Below, piece by piece: positions 51,052 to 61,400 of a DNA stretch of 64,000 nucleotides. The translations under genes and the position numbers were made by a program. The notes beneath the pieces were generated by a model. That model was not told the DNA's origin. It saw nothing but the letters and a program-made list of their open reading frames with translations, and did no database searches. This DNA is from Cupriavidus basilensis (GTDB lineage: Bacteria; Pseudomonadota; Gammaproteobacteria; Burkholderiales; Burkholderiaceae), in NCBI RefSeq assembly GCF_008801925.2, contig NZ_CP062803.1, positions 3,162,001-3,226,000 of the forward strand, given 5' to 3'. Every line of letters begins with the position of its first letter. Position 1 is the first letter of the stretch.

Positions 51052-51480
51052 GGTTTCCGTGTCTTGCAGGAGGCGAACCCGGCGCCAACGGACACGCGTC
51101 TTGAACCGAGCGGGGGAGATCTGCGCATGGATTTAGGGGCCGGCCGCGCGGGGCGCGTTGTGCTGCTGCACGCCACTGCAAGCCGTCGTCTGTCCGTGCC
51201 TCTGCGGGCAATTCCGCCGCGCGATCAATAGCTCATGTAAATCAAAGACTTAGATTGTAGCATTAGCGGCCCGTTTAAGGGTAGTGCGGGTGTGGCGGCT
51301 ACGCCAGTTTCGGCGCCGCGGATTTCAACTTTATGAACGCCAGCCATGCCGCCAACGCACCGGAGATCGAGCCGGCAAGCAACGCCAGCAGCTGAGCGCC
51401 ACCTGGCTGACCGGGTAACAGACTTACCGGATTACCGGATTACCGGCTAAGCGGGGGGAGTCCGCACGCACTCACTGCAT
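51052..51480. promoter_or_regulatory. rhlE promoter and leader region
   Basis: No gene is seen here. On the minus strand an extended -10 like TGCTACAAT lies near 51258, which would give a leader of about 190-200 nt before the rhlE ATG. Near 51418-51450 a short ACCGGATT direct repeat occurs. Confidence 0.35.
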
Positions 51481-51503
51481 GCGGCCCCTATTTCCATTGC
51501 GGC

Positions 51504-52464
51504 TTAGTCCAGTTTCGCGCCCGACTCCGCCACCAGCGTCTTCCACACCGGCCATTCCCGCGCAAAGATGGCTTGCGACTGGGCAGGCGTGCTGCCCACC
51601 GGGCGCAGGCCCAGCGCGGCGAAACGCGCCTGCATGTCCGGCGCCTGGATCAGCGCGCGCACCTCTTCATCCAGTTTCGCCACCACCGGCGCGGGCGTGC
51701 CGACCGGCGCCAGCAACCCAATCCAGCCCAACACCTTGAACGCGTTGTCGTCCATGCCCGCCTCGGCGAAGGTCGGCAGGTCCGGCAGCACCGTGCTGCG
51801 CTGCGTGCCCGTCACCGCGATGGCCTTGAGCTTGCCGCTCTGGATGTAAGGCTTGGCCGACAGCACGCTGGCCACGGCCCACTGCACCTGGCCGCCAAGC
51901 AGGTCCTGCAGCATGGGGGCCTCGCCCTTGTATGGCACATGCACCATATCGCCGTGCGTGACCTTGCTGAAATACGCGCCTGCCAGGTGCGGATAAGAGC
52001 CGACACCCCAGGAGGCATAGCTGACCTTTCCCTTGTGAGCGCGGCCGTAGTCGGCCAGCTCCTTCACTGACTTGACCGGCAGCGATGGCGTGGTGACCAG
52101 CACCAGCGGCGCATCGGCGATCACGTTGACCAGCGTCAGGTCCTTGCGCGGATCGTAGGGCAGCCGGTTGTAGAGGAACTTGCGTGATCGTGACCAGCAG
52201 CGTGTAGCCGTCCGGCGCCGCCTTGGCCACCGCGTCCGTGCCGATGATGCCGGAGGCGCCGGCCTTGTTGTCCACGATGATGGGCTGGCCGAGCTTCTTG
52301 CTCAGCTTCTCGCCCAGCGCGCGTGCCACGATGTCGCTGCCGCCGCCGGCCGCGTAGGGCACCACCACGCGCACCGGCTTGGCCGGGTAAGCATCGGCCA
52401 TGACGTGGGAGGTCATCAGGGAAGTGCCGCCAAGGGCAAGCGCAAGCAAAGCGCGTCGAACCAT
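51504..52464 (-). pseudogene. Bug/TctC-family binding protein, frameshifted
   Basis: The start (ATG 52464, after GGAG) gives a signal peptide ending near VMADAYP and the Bug opening YPAKPVRVVVPYAAGGGSDIV to DGYTLLVTITQ. There the frame is lost: the next bases read CAAGTTCCTCTAC where one base less would restore FLYNRLPYDPRKDLTLVNVI. The remaining 200 residues (IADAPLVLVTTPSLPVKSVK onward) are intact in the other frame. A one-base insertion near 52178-52182 explains it, either a real mutation or a sequencing error. Bug proteins bind carboxylates in the periplasm for tripartite carriers. Confidence 0.85.
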
Positions 52465-52571
52465 GCCTAGTCTCCAGAAATCTTCTTTTATTGGTCGGGA
52501 CATGCTTACCGACTTGAGAAAATACGTCCAATGCAATATTTTTCAGTTTTCCATGCACAGCACGCAAAATC

Positions 52572-53498
52572 ATGGGCCTGCGCCGCCTGCATCATTTCGT
52601 CACCCTGATCGAGCAAGGCAGCTTTGCCCGCGCCGCCACCGCGCTGCACCTGTCGCAACCGGCGCTCTCGCGCAGCATCCAGGGCCTGGAAGACGAGTTC
52701 GGCAGCCAGCTGCTTGACCGCAGCTACGGCAAGGCGCGCCCCACGGCCTCCGGCAGCATCGTGCTGGAGCGGGCGCGCCGCATGCTGCGCGAAGGCCGCG
52801 AGCTACGGCGCGACCTGCAACTGCTACGCGATGTGGAGATGGGCGAAGTGAGCGTGGGCTTTGGCCCGTTTGCCGCGGCCATCCTGATGGAGCCCGTGCT
52901 GACGGTGCTGCTGGCGCGCTATCCCAAGCTGCGAATCGATATCGAGATCGCGGACACGCCTTCGATGGTGCAAAAGCTCAAGGCCGAGCAGCTGGACTTT
53001 TTTGTGGGCGAGAGCCAGAGCCTGAAGGATGAAGCGCAGCTGCGGATCGACCGCCTGCGCTCGCTGGAGACCAGCTTCTTTGTGCGCAGCGGCCATGCGC
53101 TGGCCGCGCGCGGGGCGCCCGCGCTGACCGGCCTGCTGGCGTATCCCGTGGCCGGCCCCCGCATCCCGGCGCGGGTGGCGGACTTCTTTCGCGAGCGCAT
53201 CCGCGCCGAGGCTGGCGAGGGCGCGCGCGAGCTGCTCACGGTGACCTGCGACGACATGCACACGCTGCGCACGCTGATCCTCAACACCGACGCCGTCGGC
53301 CTGGTGCCCAGGGCCATGATGACCGCGGAGCAGGCCAGCGGCGCGCTCGTGGCCCTGCAGGTCACGCCGCCGATCGATCTCAAGGCCGCGTATGGGCTGG
53401 TGTCGCTCGCCGGACGCTCGCTGTCGCCGGCGGCGCAGGCGCTGGTCGGCCTGGTTCACCAGATCCTGCCGGGGCCGGCCAGACTCAGTCGCTCTTGA
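52572..53498 (+). CDS. LysR-family regulator next to the Bug genes
   Basis: A 308-residue LTTR with HTH MGLRRLHHFVTLIEQGSFAR to PALSRSIQGLEDEFG and a periplasmic-protein-like effector domain. It lies between two Bug genes and is divergent from the frameshifted one (108-bp gap), which is its likely target. The inducer is probably a small carboxylate but this is inference. Confidence 0.9.
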   Translation: MGLRRLHHFVTLIEQGSFARAATALHLSQPALSRSIQGLEDEFGSQLLDRSYGKARPTASGSIVLERARRMLREGRELRRDLQLLRDVEMGEVSVGFGPFAAAILMEPVLTVLLARYPKLRIDIEIADTPSMVQKLKAEQLDFFVGESQSLKDEAQLRIDRLRSLETSFFVRSGHALAARGAPALTGLLAYPVAGPRIPARVADFFRERIRAEAGEGARELLTVTCDDMHTLRTLILNTDAVGLVPRAMMTAEQASGALVALQVTPPIDLKAAYGLVSLAGRSLSPAAQALVGLVHQILPGPARLSRS

Positions 53499-54483
53499 TG
53501 CCGTTGTCCTCGATCACCTTGCCCCACTTCTTGTAGTCGTTGCGCATGCGCGATGCCAGTTGTTCAGGCGGCTGGTAGGCAGCGACCGTGCCCGCGCCAA
53601 GCATCTTTTCCTGCACCACGGGATCGGCCAGCGCCGCCTTCAGTTCGGCCGACAACCTGGCGATCACATCCTTGGGCGTGCCGGCGGGGGCCAGCAGGCC
53701 GCCCCAGGCGGTGGCCTCGAAACCGGGGAAGCCCTGCTCCGCCACCGTCTTCACATCGGGCGTGAAGCTCACGCGCCTGGCCGAGCCCACGGCGATGGGA
53801 CGCAGCTTGCCGGCCTTGATGTGCGGCAGCGCCGCGATCATGTCGGAGAACATCATCGGCACCTGGCCGGCCAGCAGATCGGAGATCGCCGGCGCGCTGC
53901 CTTTGTAGGGCACGTGCTGCACGTCGAAATGCCCGGTGCTCTTGAGTAGTTCGGTGGACAGATGGCCAAAGCTGCCATTGCCGGCGCTGGTGTAGTTGAG
54001 CGCGCCGGGCTTGGCCTTGGCGCGGGCAATGTATTGCTGCAGGTCGGTCACGTCGGGCATGGCCTGCGGGTTGACCACCATGACGATGGGCAGATCGTAG
54101 GCGGAACCGATCGGCGTGAAATCCTTGAAGATGTCGTAGCCCTTGCGGCTGATCAGGTGCGGCGCCAGCAGCGTGGGCGTGGCCAACACCATCAGCGTGT
54201 AGCCATCCGGCGCGCTCTTGGCGACGGCTTCCGCGCCGATCGTGCCGGAGGCGCCCGGGCGATTGTCCACCACCACCGTCTGCTTGAGCGATTCGCCCAT
54301 CTTCTGGCCGATGATGCGCGCAGCGGTATCGGTCGGGCCGCCCGGCGGGAACGGCACCACCAGGCGGATCGGCTTGGACGGATAGGCTTGCGCGAAGGCC
54401 TGCGGCGCGCACAGCGGCAGCGAAACGCCAAGGATGGCCGCACCCAGGCGGCGCGAGAAAATACGACGGCTTGTCTTCTGCAT
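53485..54483 (-). CDS. Bug/TctC-family periplasmic binding protein
   Basis: A 332-residue exported protein. The signal peptide (about 1-30, QAFAQA-YPSK cleavage) is followed by the Bug fold: KPIRLVVPFPPGGPTDTAAR, VVDNRPGASGTIGAEAVAKS, NYTSAGNGSFGHLSTELL and HVPYKGSAPAISDLLAGQV. It binds a carboxylate ligand in the periplasm. The ATG at 54483 (MQKTSRR) is chosen to give a proper signal peptide. Its end overlaps the end of the LysR gene by 14 bp. It follows the CoA-transferase gene on the same strand. Confidence 0.9.
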   Translation of the reverse strand: MQKTSRRIFSRRLGAAILGVSLPLCAPQAFAQAYPSKPIRLVVPFPPGGPTDTAARIIGQKMGESLKQTVVVDNRPGASGTIGAEAVAKSAPDGYTLMVLATPTLLAPHLISRKGYDIFKDFTPIGSAYDLPIVMVVNPQAMPDVTDLQQYIARAKAKPGALNYTSAGNGSFGHLSTELLKSTGHFDVQHVPYKGSAPAISDLLAGQVPMMFSDMIAALPHIKAGKLRPIAVGSARRVSFTPDVKTVAEQGFPGFEATAWGGLLAPAGTPKDVIARLSAELKAALADPVVQEKMLGAGTVAAYQPPEQLASRMRNDYKKWGKVIEDNGIKSD

Positions 54484-54665
54484 GATGAGTATGAAACGTA
54501 ATCCAGCAATGACGCGTGCCGGCTTGACAGCCCGCGCGCGTCGGCGATCCAGCAAAAACTAACGGGAAAGACAGGACAAAGCTTCGATGGCCTCCTCCAT
54601 GACCGGTCATGGCCGGTCGTTTGTTATCGGGCAACTAAGCAGCTGGGCAGCTGCGTCTCAGGGCT

Positions 54666-56312
54666 TCAGAGCTTCAGCGGACCTGAGCGGAACAACCGCG
54701 CATCCATGGTGCGCAGGTCGGGCGCCACGGTGACCGCGGTGGCGCACTGGTCCAGCACATCGCGCTGCAGGTCGATGCCCGGCGCGATCTCGATCAGGGT
54801 CAGGTGCTCCGCGCCGATGGCGTCGGGGCGCATCTCGAAGACCGCGCGCTCGGTGATGTAGAGCACGGGGATGCCGAGCGAGGCCACATAAGGGCCGTTG
54901 AAACTCAGGTGCGAGACCTGCGGCACGATCTTTTTCACGCGGCCTTCGCGCGCGATGCGCAGGGCGCCGTTCTCGGCGCGCACCTCCAGGCCACCGGCGG
55001 TGAGCGTGCCGACGAAGACCACGGCCTTGGCGCTCTGCGTGATGTTGATAAAGCCACCGACGCCGGCGATCAGCGCTTCGGCGCCTTCGCCAAACTTGCT
55101 GACGTTGACGTTGCCGTGCCCGTCAAGCTCGGCCAGCCCGAGGATGGCGAGATCGATGCCGCCGCCCTCATAGAAATCGAACTGCGCCGGCTGGTCGACA
55201 ATCGCTTCCGGATAGGCAGACGCGCCAAAGCTGAGGCCATCCGCGGGCGTGCCGCCGATCGGGCCGGCTTCCACCGTGAGCGTGAAGCCTTCCACGCCGG
55301 CTTCCACCGCCAGCATGCCGACGGCGGCCGGCATGCCAACCCCGAGGTTGACCACGCGCGGCTGCCTGCGCGCCAGTTCCAGCACCGCGCGCCGCTGCAC
55401 GATGGTGCGGGCATCAAGCGCGGGGGGCGCGGGGGACATCTCTGGCGCCGGTGCGCTGGCGACGTTGACAGTGCAGGCAGCTTCCCCTTGCCACGGCGTC
55501 ACGTAGGCCGGATTGAACTGCTCCGCGAACGTCATCTGGTGATGCGCCGGGTTCTCGCTCACCACCACGTAGTCGACCAGGATGCCGGGCACGTGGATGG
55601 CCTGCAGGTTGTCGTGGTGATCCACCAGCGACTCCACCTGCGCGATCACGATGCCGCCGGAGTTGTGCGCCGCCTGCGCCATCGCCAGCAGTTCGTGGTG
55701 AAAGGCCTCGCGGTGCGTGCTCAGGTTGCCGCGCGTATCGGCGGCGGTGCAGCGGATCAGCGCGCACTGGATCGGGAAGCTCGGATAGAACAGGTATTCG
55801 TCGCCGCGAAAATCGACCGCCTCGACCCAGTTCGCGCGGCCCTCGGCAATCGCCGCCTGCGCGCTGCGGTTGATGGCGCCACCGTGGTAGCGGCTGTCCT
55901 GCGCGGTGCGCGGATCCACGAACGTGTGCAGGCCGATCTTGGTCAGCACCCCGGGCTTGCCGCCCGCGATGGCACGGTACAGGTGGGTCAGCACGCCCTG
56001 CGGCAGGTTGTAGCCCTCGCACGCCTCGGCCATGGCAAGCGAGGCCAGGCGCGTGGCGGAGCGCCAGTGCCCGCCCACGATGCGCCCGGTCATGCCCGCA
56101 TTGCCAAAGTGGTTCACCCCACGCGCGCCGCGGTCGCCCTGCCCCGCCGAATACACCAGCGTCAGGTCGCGCGGCATGCCGGTGTCCAGGAAACGGCGCT
56201 CGAGCGCGTCCGTTACCGCCTCGGCATGGCCGGCGCCCACGAAACCGGCGCTGGCCACGGTCCACCGGGATTGCACGAGCGCAGCCGCCTGCTGCGCGCT
56301 GATGACCTTCAT
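54666..56312 (-). CDS. Acyl-CoA:carboxylate CoA-transferase, fused subunits
   Basis: A 548-residue type-I CoA-transferase with both subunits joined. The alpha half has GFVGAGHAEAVTDALE, GVNHFGNAGMTGRIVGGHW and GGKPGVLTKIGLHTFVDPR; the beta half has RVVNLGVGMPAAVG and FTLTVEAGPIGGTPADGLSF, where the Glu is the likely catalytic residue. It moves CoA between a short acyl-CoA and an organic acid. Downstream lies a Bug binding protein and upstream a divergent IclR regulator, which suggests a carboxylate-use operon. ATG 56312 (MKVISAQQ) follows GGAGACAGCC. Confidence 0.9.
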   Translation of the reverse strand: MKVISAQQAAALVQSRWTVASAGFVGAGHAEAVTDALERRFLDTGMPRDLTLVYSAGQGDRGARGVNHFGNAGMTGRIVGGHWRSATRLASLAMAEACEGYNLPQGVLTHLYRAIAGGKPGVLTKIGLHTFVDPRTAQDSRYHGGAINRSAQAAIAEGRANWVEAVDFRGDEYLFYPSFPIQCALIRCTAADTRGNLSTHREAFHHELLAMAQAAHNSGGIVIAQVESLVDHHDNLQAIHVPGILVDYVVVSENPAHHQMTFAEQFNPAYVTPWQGEAACTVNVASAPAPEMSPAPPALDARTIVQRRAVLELARRQPRVVNLGVGMPAAVGMLAVEAGVEGFTLTVEAGPIGGTPADGLSFGASAYPEAIVDQPAQFDFYEGGGIDLAILGLAELDGHGNVNVSKFGEGAEALIAGVGGFINITQSAKAVVFVGTLTAGGLEVRAENGALRIAREGRVKKIVPQVSHLSFNGPYVASLGIPVLYITERAVFEMRPDAIGAEHLTLIEIAPGIDLQRDVLDQCATAVTVAPDLRTMDARLFRSGPLKL

Positions 56313-56414
56313 GGCTGTCTCCATCGTGTTCTTCTCGGCGCGGCGTGCGGCGTGCTGCCTGCACGCATTGCGCCGGACCGCACTCCGCACTACACACTAC
56401 ACGCCACGCATTCC

Positions 56415-56430
56415 GCGAACATTTGTTCGC
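56415..56430. promoter_or_regulatory. Palindromic operator between CoA-transferase and IclR genes
   Basis: GCGAAC-ATTT-GTTCGC is a perfect 6-bp inverted repeat with a 4-bp spacer in the divergent promoter region (56313-56515). IclR-family proteins bind sites of this size and it would control both genes. Confidence 0.5.
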
Positions 56431-56515
56431 AAAACACCTATCATACGTAGTCATGCCGGCATCGCGCAAGTGCGCTCAGCGCACTAAAATCACCCTATTT
56501 CCGTCTCCCCACGCT

Positions 56516-57310
56516 ATGAACAGCACCGACACGCCCCTGGCCAACCCGCAGAAAAAGGAAGAGCTGCTCGATTCGCTGACCAATGGCCTGGCGCTGCTGC
56601 GCCTGTTCGCCTCCGGCGCGGGAAGCCTCACCATGCAGGACGTGGCGGAACAGCTCGACGTGACCCGCGCCGCGGCACGGCGGCTGCTGCTGACCCTGCA
56701 GCACAACGGCTATGTCGCGCAGGACGGCCGGGACTTTTCCATCACCCCGCGCGTGATGGACCTGGGCTACGCGTACTTTGCGTCGATGAACCTGCCGCAA
56801 CTGGCCGCGCCCTACCTCAAGGCGCTCTCCGAGCAGACGGGGGAAACCTGCTCGCTGGGCGTGCTGGACGGAGAATCGGTCGCGCTGGTGGCGCGCGAGG
56901 AGCCGCCGCAGATCCTGCGCGTCGACATGGGTGTGGGGCGGCGCATGCCGGCCTACGCCCACTCGCTCGGCCGCGTGCTGCTGGCCGGGCTGGACGACAA
57001 GGCGCTCGAGGCTTACCTTGCCACCGCGCAGCTGCGCAAGCTCACCCCGTTCACGGTCAGCTCGCGCACGGCGCTGGCGCGCACGCTCAAGCAAGTGCGC
57101 GGCGACGGCTACTGCACGCTGATCAGCGAACTGGTGGACGGCTTCGCCGGCATCTCGGTGCCGGTGCGCGCCGAGTCCGGCAAGGTGGTGGCGGGACTGG
57201 GCCTGAGCATGGTGCTGGGCAGCCGGGATGCGGCGCACCTGGAGCAGCACTACCTGCCGGCGCTCAAGCACGCCGCGGGGGAGCTTGAGGCGCTGCTGCG
57301 CCGGCGTTGA
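56516..57310 (+). CDS. IclR-family transcriptional regulator
   Basis: A 264-residue regulator with an N-terminal winged HTH (SLTNGLALLRLFASGAGSLT, VTRAAARRLLLTLQHNGYV) and the C-terminal IclR effector domain (CSLGVLDGESVALVAREE, AYAHSLGRVLLAGL, GISVPVRAESGKVVAGLGLS). It is close to the PcaR/PobR group that responds to aromatic or carboxylic acids. It is divergent from the CoA-transferase gene and probably controls it. Confidence 0.92.
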   Translation: MNSTDTPLANPQKKEELLDSLTNGLALLRLFASGAGSLTMQDVAEQLDVTRAAARRLLLTLQHNGYVAQDGRDFSITPRVMDLGYAYFASMNLPQLAAPYLKALSEQTGETCSLGVLDGESVALVAREEPPQILRVDMGVGRRMPAYAHSLGRVLLAGLDDKALEAYLATAQLRKLTPFTVSSRTALARTLKQVRGDGYCTLISELVDGFAGISVPVRAESGKVVAGLGLSMVLGSRDAAHLEQHYLPALKHAAGELEALLRRR

Positions 57311-57417
57311 GGACATCGGCGCCCTGGCGGCGCATCGGCAATGCACAACCAGGGCGGGACGCCTAGAATGAGAAACGGGTCAAGGCCGGCACGTACCGCA
57401 CTTGAAAGCATCACCGC

Positions 57418-57960
57418 ATGACTATCAGACCGCTCGACTGGGCGCGTGACGGCGCCGGCATCCTCAAGCTCGACACCACCTACGAGACCGATCGCATCTA
57501 CGCGGTCAAAAGCGGCCCGCTGGGCATCTGGCTCGTGGAGCAGGTGCTGGGCCAGCCCGTGCTCAACCACTACGACCCGTCCGGCTTCGAGCAGGATTGC
57601 GCCAAGGCCGACCACGCGCTGGTGTTCGAGAGCGCAAGCGGCGACATCGGCGGCTTTGCCGCCGTCAGGCTCGAAGCCTGGAACCGGTCCGCGCTGCTGA
57701 GCGCCATCTTCGTCGCGCCCGCGTTCCGCGGCACCGGCATCGGCCGCGTGCTGCTGGGGGAAATCAACCGCCTGCTGCTAGCAACGCCGGCCCGCTGCCT
57801 GCGCGCCGAAACGCAAAACACCAACTACCCGGCCATCGGCTTTTACCGCGCGCTGGGATTCTCGCTGTGCGGGCTGGACTGGGACCTCTATGACCCCGAC
57901 ACCGCCGGCACCGAGACCGCGCTGATCTTCACGCGGCCGGTGGTGCGCAAGTCTGGCTAG
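57418..57960 (+). CDS. GNAT-family N-acetyltransferase
   Basis: A 180-residue protein with the acetyl-CoA pocket SAIFVAPAFRGTGIGRVLLGEI (R-G-T-G-I-G is the Q/R-x-x-G-x-G/A motif) and the C-terminal NYPAIGFYRALGFSLCG. The substrate cannot be told. It follows the IclR gene and converges on a small membrane protein gene with a 7-bp gap. Confidence 0.9.
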   Translation: MTIRPLDWARDGAGILKLDTTYETDRIYAVKSGPLGIWLVEQVLGQPVLNHYDPSGFEQDCAKADHALVFESASGDIGGFAAVRLEAWNRSALLSAIFVAPAFRGTGIGRVLLGEINRLLLATPARCLRAETQNTNYPAIGFYRALGFSLCGLDWDLYDPDTAGTETALIFTRPVVRKSG

Positions 57961-57967
57961 CCATCCG

Positions 57968-58408
57968 CTAGCCAGCCCCCTCCTGCGCATGGCAAAAGCC
58001 GATCCACGCATGCAGCACGCCGGCATGCGCGAAGGAGCCGACGCCGAACACCACGGCAATCACCGCGCTCCACGGTGCCGTCGCCACCGCGGGCGCGTCG
58101 ACCGTGCCCGCCATCGGCGCCACCATCTCCGGCAGCACGCCCGTGCCCCAGCCCAGGACCAGGAACATGGCGCAGCCCGCCGACATGCCGGCGCACGAAT
58201 ACCGCAGCGCCAGTGCCACGCGTCCGGTGAAGGCGGCATGCCGGTGCAGGTGGTTGATGCGCAGGATCGCCACGGCATTGGCTGCCGCCACGATCCCCAT
58301 CAGCGACGGCCAGAAGAACGGATGATCGCTGCGCGCGTCCTGCATCAGCAGCACGCCGATGGTGAGAAAGGTGGGCGCAGCCAATGTCGCCACGCTCCAT
58401 GACAACAC
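57968..58408 (-). CDS. Four-helix membrane protein, start uncertain
   Basis: A hydrophobic protein of about 146 residues with helices around WSVATLAAPTFLTIGVLLMQ, SLMGIVAAANAVAIL, CAMFLVLGWGTGVLPEM and WSAVIAVVFGVGSFAH. I do not recognise the family. The GTG at 58408 is the first usual start, yet the frame stays open and protein-like for 28 codons upstream (RRLQWRHPWWAWQ) without an ATG, GTG or TTG. The true N-terminus may use a rare start or the frame may be damaged. It lies 67 bp after the giant exoprotein gene on the same strand and may be in its operon. Confidence 0.6.
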   Translation of the reverse strand: MLSWSVATLAAPTFLTIGVLLMQDARSDHPFFWPSLMGIVAAANAVAILRINHLHRHAAFTGRVALALRYSCAGMSAGCAMFLVLGWGTGVLPEMVAPMAGTVDAPAVATAPWSAVIAVVFGVGSFAHAGVLHAWIGFCHAQEGAG

Positions 58409-58475
58409 TTGCCACGCCCACCACGGGTGGCGCCATTGCAGCCGGCGCGCGCGCGGGAACGCCCCCGCCAGGGGC

Positions 58476-61400
58476 TCAGCGCTGGAGATTGCGGCGCTCC
58501 GTGGCGCTCAGCTGGCTGAGCTGCGACTCGCTCAGCTCCATCTGGCCCAGCACCTGCACCACCCCGTTGGGGTCGTAGCTGGCCGGCGCCACCTTGGCGC
58601 CTTCCCTCGCCTTGGGCGCTGCCTCATCCGCATCCGTGCCAAAGCCGAGCACCCGCACCGTGAAGATCGACGGCAAGCCCTGGCGCGCCGCCGCGCGCTC
58701 GCGCTGCAGCGCGTCCTGCGCCGCGCCCACCGCCTGCGAAGCCGCCGCGCTGGCGTTGGTCAGCGCGCCGACGTTCACCGCGGCCAGCACGGGGATGCCG
58801 GTGGCCTTGCCCTGCACCTGGATGTTCTCGGCGTTGACCACGTGCAGCGCGCCAATGTTGATGTTGCCGGAGACCCGGATGCCCGCTTCGCCCGCGTCGA
58901 TGGTGCCCAGCGGCGCGATCAGGTCGATGTCGCCCGGCGGTACCTCGGGAACCGGGTTGAGCGTGGCGATGCCCGCGCCGGTGTTCGGCGTGGTGGGCGA
59001 CAGCGTGACCAGGCCGATGCCATCGTACACACGCCGCTGCGGCGTGTAGACCACGGTGGACTTGGAACCGCGCCCGGCATTGATGTCGCCCTGCGCTGAC
59101 CACGCCAGGATGTTGCCGCCGAAGGTGGTGAAAATGCGGCTCTGCCCCAGCAGGATGCTGTCCCTGGCGTAGATCTGGACCTCGCCGGCGCCCTGCGTCA
59201 GCACGCCCGAGCCCTCGCCCGGGACGAAACCGCCATCCACGCCGACCAGCGTGCGCCCGCCCGGCGTCATGATGTCGATGTCGCCGCCGAAGTCCGTATG
59301 GATGCCAGCGTCCAGCAGGTCGTACACACCGATGTTGTATGGGTTGCCGGCCGCCTTGTACTCGTCGCGCCGCAGGTAGGTGACGCCCTTGAGCGGCCGC
59401 TTGGTGGCTTGCGCCCCGGAGACCGGGGCGTAGTAGTTGGCGCTGCTGAACATGGTCAGGTCGCCCTCGTAGGCAAGCGCGTTGCCCTGTGCGTCATGCG
59501 TGGGGAACAGCGTGGCGATGGCCTCGCGGCCGCGCAGGTAGCTGCCTTCGCGCGGGCCACCGGCCTGGTTGTACTCGCGCCCGGCGGCCTTGAGCTCGGC
59601 GTAGTACACGTTGCGCAGGTAGGCCCGCTGCTGCTCGGCCGGCAACGCGGCGAAGAACTGCCGCGCGTCCATGCTGGCCGCGTCGAAGTGCAGGCCCAGG
59701 CCGTTATGCCCGCCAAAGCGGCCACTCAGCCAGTTGACCAGGTGCAGCTGGCCGGCCAACCCGTACTCGCGCCGCAGGTCGCGGTTGGGGGCGGCCGCGC
59801 CGGCCGCCAAGGCTTGCTGGCGCGCGCTGTCAAGCTCCGCCTGCTTGCCTTGCAGGTAAGCCGGCGCGCCGGCCTCGTCGCCCGCGTAGCCGAACTGGGC
59901 GCGCAGCCAGTCGGCCAGCTTCAGCTCGCCGCTGTAGATGGCCACCACCTTGCCCGGCTGATCGGCAAGCGCGCGGCCCGCGTCGGCCTGGTTGGCGGGA
60001 TCCAGGTAGCGCCTGGCGAAGGCGTTGAAGTCCAGCCCGTTGCGGCCCACGCCCGCCGCCACCGCAATGCTGGCGCCGCTGCCGCGGTCGCCCGGGGTCA
60101 CGTTGGCCACCGGCCCGATGCTCTTGAGCTCGGCCCGGTCGGCCATGTACAGGTCGCGCCCGGCGGTGACTTCCAGCAGTCCGGGACCGGCCACGTAGAA
60201 GTTGCTCATGCGGATATCGCGGCCCGCGGAGACCACGGACACATCGTCCGCGTTGTTATGCACGATCAGGTTGCCACGCGCGCTGGCATTCAGGACCGGG
60301 ACGGGCTTCTCGGCAAAGGTGCCGTCGCCGCGGCGAGGAGGAAGGTACCAGCCGTGGCCATCGGCGGGCACGTCTTCGGCCTCGCCCAGCGCTGTACCCG
60401 CATTGACAAGGTCGCGCCCCGCGCGGATCGCCACCGGTCCGCTGCCTTCATACCAGTTACCGAACGTGAGGGCCGAACCGACGCCATTGGCACGGGAAAT
60501 GATCGACCCCGTGCGCAGGCCGACGATATCGCCATTGACCGCATAGAAGCGCGCCGGCTGGCTGCCGGGGGCCGCGTAGCCCGAGGCCGTGGGTGGCGTG
60601 AAACTGAACAGCGGGTAGGCCTGGTATGTATCTGCGCCGCCGTTGTTCGCCAGGAACACGCTGGCAGCCAGCCCGTCCGGGCTGATATTGCTCAGCTTCA
60701 GCGTGCCGTAGATGATCTTCACCGTGCTGCCGCTGAAGGCTGCGTTGAACGGATTTGGCAAGGCAGTGGGATCGGCGCCAGACTGCGTGATCCCGTAGCC
60801 GCCGGCGTAGATCGAGTCGGCGGCCAGCAGCTCCAGCTGGCCCGCGCCCGTACGGGCATATTGCGGCCCCACCGGTGACGGGGCCAGCATCAGCGTGGTA
60901 CTGGACTGGACCGGCCGGTTCGTTCCATCGATGGCGCCGGTGCTGGAATTGCCGTAGTAGAAACTGCCGCTGGCCGCCACCGCGCGCAGCACCGACGGCA
61001 TCATGAAACGCCCGTCGGTCGCCGTATGGTTGCCGGAATTGCCATTGTCCGCCGCCGCGGCGGACGGCGTCAGATTACCGCCCGCGCTGAACAGGTCGAT
61101 GGCGGTGCCCGGCGTCCACAGCGAGAACCAGGTCCAGCCGTCGCCGGTGTAGCTGGCGCCGTTGGCCCGGAACGGCGTGCCGTTGTTGACCAGCGCCACA
61201 CGCCCCGGGTCGCCCACGCCGCCGAGCACCAGGTCGCCGCGCGCGTCGATGCGCACGCCGGCATCGCCGGGTACCAGCACCGGCCCGCCGCCGGCGATGG
61301 AGGACGTGGCCTTGTACACGTCGTAGGCGCGCGATTCGGCGGGATCCGCGCGGTCGAAACGCAGCTCGATGCCGCCCACCGAACCGGCCTCCATGCGCAA

